Of a stretch of 64,000 bases of DNA, positions 53,656 to 63,849 are shown piece after piece. The stretch is from Pelagibacteraceae bacterium (GTDB taxonomy: Bacteria; Pseudomonadota; Alphaproteobacteria; Pelagibacterales; Pelagibacteraceae). The stretch lies in contig JALEGD010000001.1 of NCBI GenBank assembly GCA_022763425.1, positions 882,572 to 946,571 on the forward strand, read 5' to 3'. Under the pieces are notes generated by a model, which worked only from the letters and a program-made list of their open reading frames with translations, did no database searches and had not been told where the DNA came from. The translations under genes and the position numbers were made by a program. Every line of letters begins with the position of its first letter. Within the stretch, counting starts at the first letter, position 1.

Positions 53656-55439
53656 TCTTTTTTTATTGTTTTAATATTTAGATCTTTGAGTTGACTTTCT
53701 TTAACTGATGATGGTGCGTTCATCATTAAATCTTGTGCATTTTGATTCATAGGAAACATGGTAACTTCTCTGATATTTTTCTCATCAGCAAGTAACATTA
53801 TAATTCTATCAATACCTGGAGCTATGCCTCCATGTGGTGGCGCTCCATAACTAAAAGCATTTATCATACCTGAAAATTCTCTATCTACTTCTTCTTTTGA
53901 GTAACCGGCAACTGAAAAAAGTTTATACATTAGATCTGGTTTATGATTTCTAATTGCACCAGAAGATAATTCTATTCCATTACAGACAATATCATATTGG
54001 TAAGCTTTAATATTAAGAGGATTGTCAAAGTCTAAATTTTCAATATCACCTTGCGGCATAGAAAATGGATTATGACTGAAAGTTATTTTTTTCGTTTTTT
54101 CATCGAATTCATACATTGGATAATCAATAATCCAACAAAAGGCAAATTCGTCATTATTAATCAAATTTAAATCTTCGGCAATTTTTGTTCTGGCAAGGGA
54201 TAAAATTCTTTCGACTTCGCTTTGAGAACCGCATGCAAAAAATATACTATCTCCAATTTCAGCATCAGTAATCTTCATGATTTCTTTTAACGAGTCCTCT
54301 GAAAACAATTTACCAATTGTGCCTTTACCAGAAATTTTGCCATCACTTTCCTCAAAAGAAAAATAAGCCAAACCAGATGCACCTTCACTTCTTGCCCATT
54401 TATCAATTCCATCAAAAAAACTTCTGGGTTTTTCTACTGTTTGTTTAGTTACAATTGATCTTACAATATTTCCTTTAGAGACTAGTTTTTTAAATATTTC
54501 AAATTTAACATCTTCACGCTTAAATATCTCACTTACATCTAAAATTACTAATGGGTTCCTCAAATCTGGTTTATCAGTTCCATACTTTAGCATTGATTGT
54601 TCATAAGGAATTCTTGGAAAAACTTTATTAATTATTTTTTTATTAGAAAATTTTTCAAAAACACTTGAAAGTAATTTTTCTAAAATATCAAAAACCTGAT
54701 TTTGATTAACGAAAGACATCTCGATATCCAATTGATAAAACTCCCCCGGGCTTCTGTCGGCTCTTGCATCTTCATCTCTAAAACATGGTGCAATTTGAAA
54801 ATACTTATCAAAACCAGCAACCATTATAAGTTGCTTAAATTGTTGTGGAGCCTGTGGTAGCGCATAAAATTTTCCAGGGTTTAATCTACTTGGAACTAAA
54901 AAATCTCTTGCCCCTTCTGGACTTGATGAGGTTAAAATTGGAGTTTGAAATTCTAAAAAACCAAATTTTTTCATTTCATCTCTTATGAATGAAATCACCT
55001 CTGATCTTAAGATAATGTTTTTATGAATTCTTTTTCTTCTTAGATCTAAATACCTATACTTTAACCTAATATCTTCGGAATAATCTTCATCTAAAAATAC
55101 CGGTAATGGTAATTCTTTTGCCAATCCAAGTATTTCAAAATTATTTATCGATATTTCAATTTCACCAGTTTTTAAATCTTTATTAATAGTTTCACTTGAT
55201 CTTTCTAAAACTAGGCCTTCAATCTTAACAACTGTCTCCAATGAAGTTTTTTCAATATTTGAAAAATTTTTATGACCCTTTTCAATTACACACTGACTGA
55301 TGCCATAATTATCTCTCAAATCTATAAAAAGTAAATTTCCATGATCTCTTTTTTTATGTATCCATCCAGATAAAATCACATTTTTATCTTTATGGGATTT
55401 ATTTAATTCTCCACAAGTATGTGTTCTATAAGTTATCAT
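53652..55439 (-). CDS. aspS: Aspartyl-tRNA synthetase
   Basis: A 595-residue bacterial-type class II synthetase with an OB anticodon domain at the start ([19 protein letters not shown]), motif 2 ([24 protein letters not shown]), the GAD insertion domain, and motif 3 ([13 protein letters not shown]). Length is normal for the bacterial type. Whether it also charges tRNA-Asn cannot be read from this. Confidence 0.95.
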   Translation of the reverse strand: MITYRTHTCGELNKSHKDKNVILSGWIHKKRDHGNLLFIDLRDNYGISQCVIEKGHKNFSNIEKTSLETVVKIEGLVLERSSETINKDLKTGEIEISINNFEILGLAKELPLPVFLDEDYSEDIRLKYRYLDLRRKRIHKNIILRSEVISFIRDEMKKFGFLEFQTPILTSSSPEGARDFLVPSRLNPGKFYALPQAPQQFKQLIMVAGFDKYFQIAPCFRDEDARADRSPGEFYQLDIEMSFVNQNQVFDILEKLLSSVFEKFSNKKIINKVFPRIPYEQSMLKYGTDKPDLRNPLVILDVSEIFKREDVKFEIFKKLVSKGNIVRSIVTKQTVEKPRSFFDGIDKWARSEGASGLAYFSFEESDGKISGKGTIGKLFSEDSLKEIMKITDAEIGDSIFFACGSQSEVERILSLARTKIAEDLNLINNDEFAFCWIIDYPMYEFDEKTKKITFSHNPFSMPQGDIENLDFDNPLNIKAYQYDIVCNGIELSSGAIRNHKPDLMYKLFSVAGYSKEEVDREFSGMINAFSYGAPPHGGIAPGIDRIIMLLADEKNIREVTMFPMNQNAQDLMMNAPSSVKESQLKDLNIKTIKKD

Positions 55440-55489
55440 TTAGGATAAATCCTAATATATACAAAAAATACAAAAAACAAGAAAATATA

Positions 55490-56548
55490 ATGATTGTAAA
55501 TAATCAAAAAAAATTAGAATTATTCAAAAAATATTTTAACAAAAAAAATTGTTTATGTGTTGATACTGAATTTGAAAGAAAAAAAACTTATTATTCAAAG
55601 CTATCAATAATTACAATTTCTGATGGACAAAAAATTTTCATTTTTGATTTATTAAAATTTCCAGATCAAATCAAGACCATTAGAGAAATCTTTAAATCAA
55701 AGAAAAAGATCAAAATAATACATGGGGGAATGCAAGATATAGAAATTTTTCTTAATCATAATGTGAATATTGAACCATTTTTCGATACTCAAATAGCAAG
55801 TGGATTCTTAGGATTGGATAAAAATATTTCATATGCAAACTTAGTAAAAAAGTATTTCAAAAAAGTTTTGGATAAAAAACATCAGAATGAAGATTGGTTG
55901 AAAAGACCACTGCTAAATTCTCAAATAAAATATTTAGAACGTGATGTGAAATATTTAAAAAAAATGTACTTAATACAAAGCAAATTGCTAAAAAAAGAAA
56001 AAAAACTTAATTTTGCTAGAGAAGAATTTTCTCTAATATTGAAAAAAATAAAAAATAATAATGGAATTAATTCAAAATTTAAAAAGAAATTAGGTATTCA
56101 ATTATATAATAATAAAAATTTTATAAACCTTATTAAAATAAGAGATGATTTAAGTAAGAAAAAAAACTTACCAAAAAACTGGATATTAAAAGATGAGGAA
56201 ATCATTACAATAATTAAAAATAAATCTTTTCATACAATTAAAAAAAATAAAATTTTTTCTCAAAATCAAATTAAAGATATTGCTAATTTACTAAAAAAAC
56301 TTTCAAAAATAAGGATTAAAAAAGAGAATAATGAAATTCAAATTAAGAGTTTAGAATTTTTTAGATTTTTAGTTTCAAAAAAATATTCAATTGATCAGAA
56401 TTTGATTGCATCTAAATTTGATATTGCTGAATATAAAAGTATTAAAAAAAATTCAAAATGGAGAAATAAAATTTTTTATGATTTATATGAAAAAATTATT
56501 ACAGGTAAAAAGAAATTCCTTATCAAAGATTTCAAGCCGTTTCATTAA
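55490..56548 (+). CDS. rnd: Ribonuclease D
   Basis: About 352 residues from ATG 55490; the frame extends to 55421 with a GTG, but that would overlap aspS. The DEDD exonuclease motifs are VDTEFER, IIHGGMQDIEIF and YLERDVKYLKKMY. The C-terminal part has HRDC-like helices but is very Lys/Asn-rich and diverged. RNase D trims tRNA and other small RNA 3' ends. The end overlaps the Hda-like gene end by 17 nt. Confidence 0.85.
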   Translation: MIVNNQKKLELFKKYFNKKNCLCVDTEFERKKTYYSKLSIITISDGQKIFIFDLLKFPDQIKTIREIFKSKKKIKIIHGGMQDIEIFLNHNVNIEPFFDTQIASGFLGLDKNISYANLVKKYFKKVLDKKHQNEDWLKRPLLNSQIKYLERDVKYLKKMYLIQSKLLKKEKKLNFAREEFSLILKKIKNNNGINSKFKKKLGIQLYNNKNFINLIKIRDDLSKKKNLPKNWILKDEEIITIIKNKSFHTIKKNKIFSQNQIKDIANLLKKLSKIRIKKENNEIQIKSLEFFRFLVSKKYSIDQNLIASKFDIAEYKSIKKNSKWRNKIFYDLYEKIITGKKKFLIKDFKPFH

Positions 56549-57188
56549 GAACTTCATTTATTAATTTATAATCTATTTTTTTTTTCTTAATTATACTCTG
56601 ATCATTTAGTTTAATTAAAAATTTTTCTATACTTGAATATGACCTATCTATTTTTTTTACAATATATTCTACTAAATCTTTTTTTATAACAATTTGATTA
56701 TCAGAAAAATATTTTAAGATTAAAGAATATATAAGATCATCGCTTGGATTTTGTATTTCAATTAATAAAAACTCTTTCAATCTTGATTTCAAATCTAGTA
56801 ATTTGATTTCTAACATAGTCAAAGGTTCTCTTGATGATATAATTAAATATTTCTTATGAAGTATAAAATGATTTATTAATGAAAAAAACTTATCTTCATT
56901 AATTTGAAAACCATCTAAAATAAGTTTATCAACAAGAAAAAGCTCATCATATTTCTTTTCAAAATCTTCTTTGTTACTTATATAATTAAATTGATTTTTT
57001 TTTCTAAATAATTGTAAGATAAATGATTTTCCAGATTTTTTTTCACCAACAATATTAATTAATTTGGTTTCCCAATTTGGAAATTTATCTAGGAAATTTA
57101 ATACATTGCTGTTTGATGCATCTCTAATTAAGTTCTCTTCAAAAAAATTTTTAGTATTATTAAAATTAAATATACGTTGCTCAGTCAT
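56532..57188 (-). CDS. DnaA-related protein, HdaA-like
   Basis: A 218-residue DnaA/Hda-type AAA protein. Walker A-like GEKKSGKS is at 48-55, after NVLNFLDKFPNWE (family F-----N--A---L--WP-W). The later segments LIISSREPLTMLEIKLLDLKSRLKEFLLIEIQNPSDDLIYSLILKYFSDN and RSYSSIEKFLIKLN match HdaA. HdaA turns off DnaA by promoting ATP hydrolysis with the sliding clamp. The usual clamp-binding segment near the start is weak here. It lies after DUF2066-like and before purM's mate, as in many alphaproteobacteria. Confidence 0.75.
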   Translation of the reverse strand: MTEQRIFNFNNTKNFFEENLIRDASNSNVLNFLDKFPNWETKLINIVGEKKSGKSFILQLFRKKNQFNYISNKEDFEKKYDELFLVDKLILDGFQINEDKFFSLINHFILHKKYLIISSREPLTMLEIKLLDLKSRLKEFLLIEIQNPSDDLIYSLILKYFSDNQIVIKKDLVEYIVKKIDRSYSSIEKFLIKLNDQSIIKKKKIDYKLINEVLNETA

Positions 57189-58218
57189 TTTTTTTTAAAT
57201 TTATATTTCCATTTTTATTTTCAACAATTAAATTAAATTCTGCCAAAGATTCTATGAAATTGACCTTGGAACCTGAAAAAACTAAATTTCCTGAGTATTT
57301 ACTATTTGTCACCTCGATATCATTCAACGAAATAGTATTTTTATTTTTTTCTAAAATTTTTTTAATTTCAACATAATCAGATAATTTTTTTAAAGTATAA
57401 TGAAATACAAAATTATTATTCTTTAATGGTGATAAGATTTGAATTTCTTTCCATGAATTATTTAATTCTATAATTAATTTATTAAACAATTCATCAATAT
57501 TTTTTTGGTTAAATTCTTTAAGTTTAAATTTATTGGAAAATTTTAATTCATTAAATTGGTATTTGACAAAAACATTCTCTTTATCTTTATCTAAATCATG
57601 ATCTAAAACTATAAATATAAAATCTCTAACACCATAGTTTACTGTTAATCGGTCAATTCTGGTAATTTGATAAGATTTTAAGTCTATCTCTTTTAAAAAA
57701 TTAATATCAGTCAAATCCCCATTTGGAGGAAACGCATTAATAAGATTATTTGATTTTTTACTCCAGTTTTTTTCAAAACTGTCATTTAACCAATAATTTA
57801 TTTCATTATTTTTCTTTTCAACAACTATGGTTAGAACAGGATCACTTTTAAAATTTATATATTTTATATTTTGTGATTTTAATAAATCATCAATTTTAAA
57901 TTTATCAAATTCAATTTTGCAAATAACTTCATAGTCTTTGTCTGTTTTCAATTCATCTTTGACAATAAAATATTTAAAATAATTTTGATAATTATTAATT
58001 TTTTTAATATTCTTATAATCTGACTGAACTGTAATTGATTTTAAAAAGTCATTTAATGATTTTTTCTTTATATCCTCAATAACTTTATTTCTATTATTTT
58101 TTATTTTTTTTAGTGATGTTTTAAAAGAATAATTATCAACAATATAAATACTAGAGTTTGCCTTAACAGAGAATAATATTACAAACATCAATGTTAAAAA
58201 TATTTTAAATAAATGCAT
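57181..58218 (-). CDS. DUF2066-like exported protein
   Basis: A 345-residue protein with a signal peptide (about 1-22). The Lys/Asn/Ile-rich body has no sharp motif. The call as DUF2066-like comes mainly from its place between an hdaA-like gene and purM, where DUF2066 genes are found in Alphaproteobacteria, and weakly from the sequence (DFLKSITVQSDYKNI, YFKYFIVKDELKTDKDYEVICKIEFD). It overlaps hdaA by 8 nt and its start shares ATGCAT (58213-58218) with purM. Confidence 0.55.
   Translation of the reverse strand: MHLFKIFLTLMFVILFSVKANSSIYIVDNYSFKTSLKKIKNNRNKVIEDIKKKSLNDFLKSITVQSDYKNIKKINNYQNYFKYFIVKDELKTDKDYEVICKIEFDKFKIDDLLKSQNIKYINFKSDPVLTIVVEKKNNEINYWLNDSFEKNWSKKSNNLINAFPPNGDLTDINFLKEIDLKSYQITRIDRLTVNYGVRDFIFIVLDHDLDKDKENVFVKYQFNELKFSNKFKLKEFNQKNIDELFNKLIIELNNSWKEIQILSPLKNNNFVFHYTLKKLSDYVEIKKILEKNKNTISLNDIEVTNSKYSGNLVFSGSKVNFIESLAEFNLIVENKNGNINLKKND
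58213..58218. other. Shared ATGCAT start palindrome of purM and DUF2066-like gene
   Basis: ATG (58213-58215) starts purM on the plus strand, and CAT (58216-58218) is the start codon of the other gene on the minus strand. Both proteins begin Met-His. Ribosome-binding and promoter signals of each gene must lie inside the coding part of the other. Confidence 0.85.
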
Positions 58219-59247
58219 AAAAAGACCTTAACATACAAGCAGAGTGGAGTTGATACATCAAATACTAATAAATTGGTAAAATATATATCAAACCTATCTA
58301 ATAAAACAAAAATTAAAGGGTCAAGAATATCTGGTTTTAAAAATATTGGAGGCTTTGGCTCCTTATTTGATTTAAAGCCTCACAAAATTAAAAATCCTGT
58401 TTTAGTTTCAGCTACTGACGGCGTAGGTACTAAATTAGAGTTGGCAAATAAATTAAATAAATTTGATACAATTGGAATAGATCTGGTAGCGATGTGCGTT
58501 AATGATCTAATCGTTCAAGGTGCAAAACCATTATTTTTTTTAGATTACATCGCAATAGGAAAGGTTGAAAAAAATAAATATAAAAAGTTATTAAAAGGAA
58601 TTGCTAAAGGCTGTGAAATTTCAAAGTGTTATTTAGCTGGAGGAGAAACAGCTGAAATGCCAGGTATATATTCGAATAATAAGTTTGATATGGCAGGTTT
58701 TTCAGTTGGGGTAGTAGATAAATCTAAAATTTTGGACGGAAAAAAAATACAAAAAGATAATTTAGTTCTAGCTATTCCATCTTCTGGGTTACATTCAAAT
58801 GGTTTTTCACTTGTTAGACATGTATTAAAATTAAAAAAAATTAAAAATAAAAATATTATTAAAAAATTATTAGAACCTACAAAAATTTACACAAATGAAG
58901 TTTTAAAACTCCACTCAAAAAATTTATTAAATGGATGCTGCAATATTACAGGTGGTGGTATCACTGAAAATTTACCAAGAGTATTACCAAAAGGAAAGAC
59001 TGCTGTGATAGACTTAGACAAAATAAAAACCTTAAAAGTTTTTAAATTTTTAAAACAAAGTAATATCTCTGATGATGAAATGCTAAAAACATTCAATTGT
59101 GGTGTGGGATTTTGTCTAATAATAAATAAGAATAATCTTAAAAAAGTACAAAGTTTCTTTAAAAAAAAATATAAACCTTATCCAGTTGGTAAAATTATAA
59201 ATTCAAATAATAAAAAAATTATTTTTAATGGTGACATTAAATTCTAA
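58213..59247 (+). CDS. purM: Phosphoribosylformylglycinamidine cyclo-ligase
   Basis: A 344-residue AIR synthetase: LTYKQSGVDTSNTNKLV, GFGSLFDL, SATDGVGTKLELA, GIDLVAMCVNDLIVQGAKPLFFLDYIA, and GGETAEMPGIY. It makes AIR in purine synthesis. The start is divergent from the DUF2066-like gene with no gap. It overlaps purN by 20 nt. Confidence 0.95.
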   Translation: MHKKTLTYKQSGVDTSNTNKLVKYISNLSNKTKIKGSRISGFKNIGGFGSLFDLKPHKIKNPVLVSATDGVGTKLELANKLNKFDTIGIDLVAMCVNDLIVQGAKPLFFLDYIAIGKVEKNKYKKLLKGIAKGCEISKCYLAGGETAEMPGIYSNNKFDMAGFSVGVVDKSKILDGKKIQKDNLVLAIPSSGLHSNGFSLVRHVLKLKKIKNKNIIKKLLEPTKIYTNEVLKLHSKNLLNGCCNITGGGITENLPRVLPKGKTAVIDLDKIKTLKVFKFLKQSNISDDEMLKTFNCGVGFCLIINKNNLKKVQSFFKKKYKPYPVGKIINSNNKKIIFNGDIKF

Positions 59248-59794
59248 ATCAAAAGTAGCTGTATTTATTTCTGGAAGAGGTTCAAATCTAAAAGCTTTAA
59301 TTCAAAATTCTAAGCTTAAAAGAAGTAAATACAAAGTTAGCCTTGTTTTATCTAATAAATCAAATGCAAAAGGATTGGATTTTGCAAAAAAAAATAAGGT
59401 TAAAAATTATTCTATTGAAAAAAAACTTTCCACTTTTGAAAATAGAGCTTTAAAGTTAATTAGAAAAAATAAGATAAAAATAATATGCTTAGCTGGGTTT
59501 ATGAGAATACTATCTCCAAATTTTATTAAAAAAGCAGGTGTAACAATAATAAATATTCACCCTTCTCTACTGCCAAAATTAAAAGGTCTTAATACTCACG
59601 AAAGAGCTATCAAGGCAAAACACAAGTTTTCTGGATGTACTGTCCATTATGTAAATGAAAAACTAGACTCTGGCAAAATAATTATTCAAAAAAAAGTTAA
59701 AATTTTAAAATCAGATAATCCAATATCTTTAGCAAAGAAAATTTTAAAATTAGAACACAAAGCTTATGCTGAGGCTATTGAAAAAATAATTTAG
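59228..59794 (+). CDS. purN: Phosphoribosylglycinamide formyltransferase
   Basis: A 188-residue GAR transformylase: FISGRGSNLKALI, AGFMRILSPNFI, the catalytic NIHPSLLPKLKGLNTHERAI, and VHYVNEKLDSGKII (Asn, His and Asp of the active site present). It is coupled to purM. It ends in TAG, interlocked with ndk in TTAG (59791-59794). Confidence 0.94.
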   Translation: MVTLNSKSKVAVFISGRGSNLKALIQNSKLKRSKYKVSLVLSNKSNAKGLDFAKKNKVKNYSIEKKLSTFENRALKLIRKNKIKIICLAGFMRILSPNFIKKAGVTIINIHPSLLPKLKGLNTHERAIKAKHKFSGCTVHYVNEKLDSGKIIIQKKVKILKSDNPISLAKKILKLEHKAYAEAIEKII

Positions 59795-60195
59795 TCTTTA
59801 AAAAATAAATCTATTTCAATTTTTGCATTTTCAACAGAATCTGATCCGTGAACTGAATTTTTATCAATTGAAACTGCATAAAGATTTCTAATTGTACCAG
59901 GTTTTGCATCTTTTGGATTAGTTGCGCCCATTAATTCTCTATTTTTTTGTACTGCATTATCCCCTTTTAAAACCATCGCCACTAATGGACCAGAACTTAT
60001 GTAACTACACAAGTCATTAAAAAAAGGTTTGTCAGAATGAACAGAGTAAAATTTTTTTGCAAAGTCCATATCAACATGAATTTTTTTCATCTTTTCAACA
60101 ACTAGTCCGTTTTCTTCAAAAACCTGTATTATTTTACCTATTAAATTTCTCTCAACTGCATCTGGTTTAATTAAAGACAATGTGTGTTCACTCAT
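59791..60195 (-). CDS. ndk: Nucleoside diphosphate kinase
   Basis: A 134-residue Ndk: LSLIKPDAVERNLIGKI, GATNPKDAKPGTIRNLYA, and the phosphorylated His116 in NSVHGSDS. It balances NTP pools. It overlaps pepA by 8 nt. Confidence 0.95.
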   Translation of the reverse strand: MSEHTLSLIKPDAVERNLIGKIIQVFEENGLVVEKMKKIHVDMDFAKKFYSVHSDKPFFNDLCSYISSGPLVAMVLKGDNAVQKNRELMGATNPKDAKPGTIRNLYAVSIDKNSVHGSDSVENAKIEIDLFFKD

Positions 60196-61648
60196 AATAT
60201 TCCTCCACTAATCTGTTTAAAAGTTTGACACCATAGCCAGTTGCACCAACTGGAATAGTTTTTGTATTTTTTTTTGTCCATGCCATACCAGCAATATCTA
60301 AATGAGCCCATGGAGTTTTTTTTAATATAAATCTTTGCAAAAATTGAGCTGCAGTTATTGAGCCTGCCCCGCCAGAATAATTAATGTTTTGAACATCTGC
60401 GATTTGTGAATCTATCAACTGATCAAATTGCTTATCTAAAGGTAACCTCCAGGCCTTTTCGTTATCTTTATAGCCCACTTTGTTTATTCTTTCAGCTAAC
60501 TGATCATTGTTTGAAAAAAGTCCAGCATATTCGTTTCCTAAAGAAATTATAATTGCCCCAGTCAATGTAGCTAGATTAATTATAAATCTTGGTTCAAATC
60601 TTTTTTCAGTATAAGTTAATAAATCAGCCAAAACTAATCTTCCCTCTGCATCAGTGTTGAATATTTCTATAGTCTTTCCACTATAAGATTTCACAACATC
60701 GCCAGGCCGTTGTGCATTTCCATCTGGCATATTTTCTACCAATCCCACAACTCCTATTGCGTTAACTTTAGCTTTTCTTAGTGCTAGTGTTTTCATTAAA
60801 CCTGTTACTGTACCAGCTCCAGCCATATCATACTTCATTTCTTCCATAAATCTTGCTGGTTTCAAAGAGATACCTCCAGTGTCAAAACAAACACCCTTTC
60901 CTACGAAGCATAATGGTTTTGAGTTTTTTGATTTCCCATTCCATTTCATAATCGCTACATAACTTTTATTTTGACTACCTTGACCTACACCAAGAAGCGC
61001 ATTCATACCTAAACTTTTTAATTTTTTTTCATCTAAAATTTCAATTTTTAAACCTGTACTTTTAAGTTTTGATATTTGATTAGCAAAGTTTTTTGGATTT
61101 AAAATATTTGGAGGCGTTGTAACTAAATTTCTTGTCTCTGAAACTCCTTCATTTATGCATTTTGCATATTTGATACACTTAGATATATAATTTTTATTTG
61201 AACAAATTAATTTAAAATTTAAAATATTTTTGCTTTTCTTTTCAATTTTATAATCGTTGAAAGAATAATTCTTTGAAAATGCCCCTATTAATATATTTTG
61301 TATTATTGATATGTCATTCTTGATTTTATCAGGTAATGTATCAATTAATATTTCAATAGAAACTTTTTTTAAATTAATAGCCTCGCTTACAATTTGACCA
61401 CCTAGACTTTGATAAATATACTCTGGTTTTTTCTCATCAACATTAAAAAAAAATATATTGTTAAATTTAGATTTTGATATTTGAGAAACAAAAGTAAATC
61501 CTTTTTTATTTTTAGCAGCCTTGTCTTTTAGTTCTCTAGCTGCATTCAAATCAATTATTGATTTAATAGAGCTCAAATTTGACTTTTTGTTAGTCAATAT
61601 TGCTCTAAAATCCTGATTTTTGCTATATTTTGTTGAAATAGAAATCAT
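60188..61648 (-). CDS. pepA: Leucyl aminopeptidase PepA
   Basis: A 486-residue M17 aminopeptidase. The metal and active-site region includes GKGVCFDTGGISLKP, MKYDMAGAGTV and NTDAEGRLVL (331-340). The C-terminal end is normal (PWAHLDIAGMAW). Some PepA proteins also bind DNA, but nothing here shows this. Divergent from lptF across 30 nt. Confidence 0.95.
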   Translation of the reverse strand: MISISTKYSKNQDFRAILTNKKSNLSSIKSIIDLNAARELKDKAAKNKKGFTFVSQISKSKFNNIFFFNVDEKKPEYIYQSLGGQIVSEAINLKKVSIEILIDTLPDKIKNDISIIQNILIGAFSKNYSFNDYKIEKKSKNILNFKLICSNKNYISKCIKYAKCINEGVSETRNLVTTPPNILNPKNFANQISKLKSTGLKIEILDEKKLKSLGMNALLGVGQGSQNKSYVAIMKWNGKSKNSKPLCFVGKGVCFDTGGISLKPARFMEEMKYDMAGAGTVTGLMKTLALRKAKVNAIGVVGLVENMPDGNAQRPGDVVKSYSGKTIEIFNTDAEGRLVLADLLTYTEKRFEPRFIINLATLTGAIIISLGNEYAGLFSNNDQLAERINKVGYKDNEKAWRLPLDKQFDQLIDSQIADVQNINYSGGAGSITAAQFLQRFILKKTPWAHLDIAGMAWTKKNTKTIPVGATGYGVKLLNRLVEEYYE

Positions 61649-61678
61649 TTTAAATATGAAAAGGTTAATACACTTTAA

Positions 61679-62746
61679 ATGGTTAAAAACAAGATATTCA
61701 CATATATTATTTTAGAATATTTTAAAATATTTTTAATTATCTCTTTATCGTTTTCATTATTAATATGGATGACGCAAGCTGCAAGGCTACTTGAGTTAAT
61801 TACTGAATTTGGTAATTCAATTTCAGTATATTCTCTATACCTTTTTTTTAATTATCCTAAAATACTAAATAACATTTATTTACTAAGTTTTGCTTTATCT
61901 TTTTTTTTCTTATACGCCAAACTTGAAAGCTCTAAAGAACTTAATATTTATTGGTTTTCTGGGATCAGTAAAAAGAAAATAATAAAAGTTTCATTTATAA
62001 TTGGCTTACTTGCAATAATATTTCAATTAATATTGTCAGTATATATTACACCTTTATTTTCGGCAAAAGGTAGGCAAATTCTTGGACAATCAAAATTTAG
62101 TTTGATTAACTCATTAGTAAAAGAAAAAAATTTCAATTCACCTCTCAAAGGCCTAACTATTTATGTTGATGCCAATGATCAAAAAGGAAATTTAAATGGT
62201 GTCTTTATTTATGAAAAAACAAGAACGATTATAGCCAAAAGAGGCGAGGTTATATCGAGTGACGGTAATAGTTATTTAAAATTATATGATGGTATAACAC
62301 ATGAAAAAGTTGATGAAAATATAAATACTATCAATTTTAAAAATACTATTTTTGATTTTTCTAAATATCAATTGCAAAATATTATAGATTTAAAATTCAG
62401 TGAAAGAAGTACATATTGGCTATTTCAAAATTTAAGATCTGCAAACAAAAAGGCAAACGAAATAAGGGAGGAATTTAATAAAAGAATAATCAGCCCTCTA
62501 TTTACTATATTAGTATGTGTTGCATGCGGTTTCTTACTGTACTCCAATAATGAAAAAATAAATTTAAAAAAATATAAATTATTAATATACACCTCTGTTA
62601 TTTTATCTTTAATTATAAATCAAATATTAATTGGATTAAGTGGGGAAAGTATAAAATTATCAATTTTATATTTTTTTTTAATTATATTTTCAATTATATT
62701 TTTGTATTTGAGCTTAGTTAAACTAATAAACAGTGAAGTAAAATGA
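61679..62746 (+). CDS. lptF: LPS export permease LptF
   Basis: A 355-residue permease of the YjgP/YjgQ family: LIWMTQAARLLELITEFGNS and FFLYAKLESSKELNIYWFSGISKKKI in the first half. Six TM segments, three before and three after a periplasmic beta-jellyroll part, are as expected. With LptG and LptB it extracts lipopolysaccharide from the inner membrane. It overlaps lptG by 4 nt (ATGA). Confidence 0.88.
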   Translation: MVKNKIFTYIILEYFKIFLIISLSFSLLIWMTQAARLLELITEFGNSISVYSLYLFFNYPKILNNIYLLSFALSFFFLYAKLESSKELNIYWFSGISKKKIIKVSFIIGLLAIIFQLILSVYITPLFSAKGRQILGQSKFSLINSLVKEKNFNSPLKGLTIYVDANDQKGNLNGVFIYEKTRTIIAKRGEVISSDGNSYLKLYDGITHEKVDENINTINFKNTIFDFSKYQLQNIIDLKFSERSTYWLFQNLRSANKKANEIREEFNKRIISPLFTILVCVACGFLLYSNNEKINLKKYKLLIYTSVILSLIINQILIGLSGESIKLSILYFFLIIFSIIFLYLSLVKLINSEVK

Positions 62747-63849
62747 AAAAAAGATATACCCCAAAAAAAATTATTCAATACTTAATCAAAGAGTTTTCAT
62801 TATCTTTAACAATTTTTTTTTTTATTTTTGTATCACTAATAATACTTTCAACTTATATAGAAGAAATTATTTTTTTTAGAGAAAAAGTAACATCAGGTAA
62901 TTTTTTTTTAAAAACTTTTATTTTAAGCCTAATTAAAACGCCAACTTTAATAATTAATATTTCACCATTTATTTTTTTATTTTCTGGAATCTTTTTCTTT
63001 GCAAAGTTGCTTAGATCAAATGAAATTACACCATTAAGTTTATCTGGTTTTTCAAAGAATTTTATTACTATTATTCCTGCATGCTTTTCTTTTTTTTGTG
63101 GCTTGATAATAATTTTAATATTAACTCCTGTTTCATCTGAATTATCTAAGTATTATGAGACCGTAAAACAAAAGTATACTAATAACGATAACTTAATAAT
63201 TATGAGCAATACAGGACTTTGGTTAAAAGAAAAAAATAATAATAAAATTTTTATAATTAGAAGCGATAAAATTTCAAATCAAATATTTAATGAACTTTCA
63301 AATGTCACAATTTACGAATTTGATGATAATTATAATTTTAAAATGCGAATAGACTCAAAAAAGGTAAAAATAACAGAAAAAAAATGGACTATTTTTAATT
63401 CACGAGAAATTACACAAAAAGGAAAATCAATAAACTCAATTAAAAACTTTAATACTTCGATTGAATTGAATAGCCTTAAAAATTTTTTTTCTAATGCTAA
63501 TACTTTTTCAATATGGAATATTCAGGATGAATTAGGTAAAATTAGAGAAAGGGGCTACTACGGCCAGGACATAATAATTACACTAAATAAATACTTGTCA
63601 TTACCATTTTTGCTTTTTTCGATGATTATTTTGGCAACATTTTTTACTATTAAAATCGGCTATCAGTTTAATAATTTCATTTACGCTTTTTTTGGAATTT
63701 TATCAGGAATTGTGGTGTATTTTTTATCAGATTTATCAATTGCAATTGGCAAAAGTGGTAAAATACCTTTAATATTGTCAGTATGGGTTCCTGTAATAAT
63801 AATTTTATTACTTTCAATTTATAATTTAATAAACCAAGAAAATGAATAA
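62743..63849 (+). CDS. lptG: LPS export permease LptG
   Basis: A 368-residue permease, with the same six-TM layout as LptF. The N-terminal half (FFFAKLLRSNEITPLSLSGFSKNFI) and the C-terminal TM end (FGILSGIVVYFLSDLSIAIGKSGKIPLILSVWVPVI) are of the LptG type. It overlaps the lptD start by 8 nt, so lptF-lptG-lptD form one operon. Confidence 0.88.
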   Translation: MKKRYTPKKIIQYLIKEFSLSLTIFFFIFVSLIILSTYIEEIIFFREKVTSGNFFLKTFILSLIKTPTLIINISPFIFLFSGIFFFAKLLRSNEITPLSLSGFSKNFITIIPACFSFFCGLIIILILTPVSSELSKYYETVKQKYTNNDNLIIMSNTGLWLKEKNNNKIFIIRSDKISNQIFNELSNVTIYEFDDNYNFKMRIDSKKVKITEKKWTIFNSREITQKGKSINSIKNFNTSIELNSLKNFFSNANTFSIWNIQDELGKIRERGYYGQDIIITLNKYLSLPFLLFSMIILATFFTIKIGYQFNNFIYAFFGILSGIVVYFLSDLSIAIGKSGKIPLILSVWVPVIIILLLSIYNLINQENE

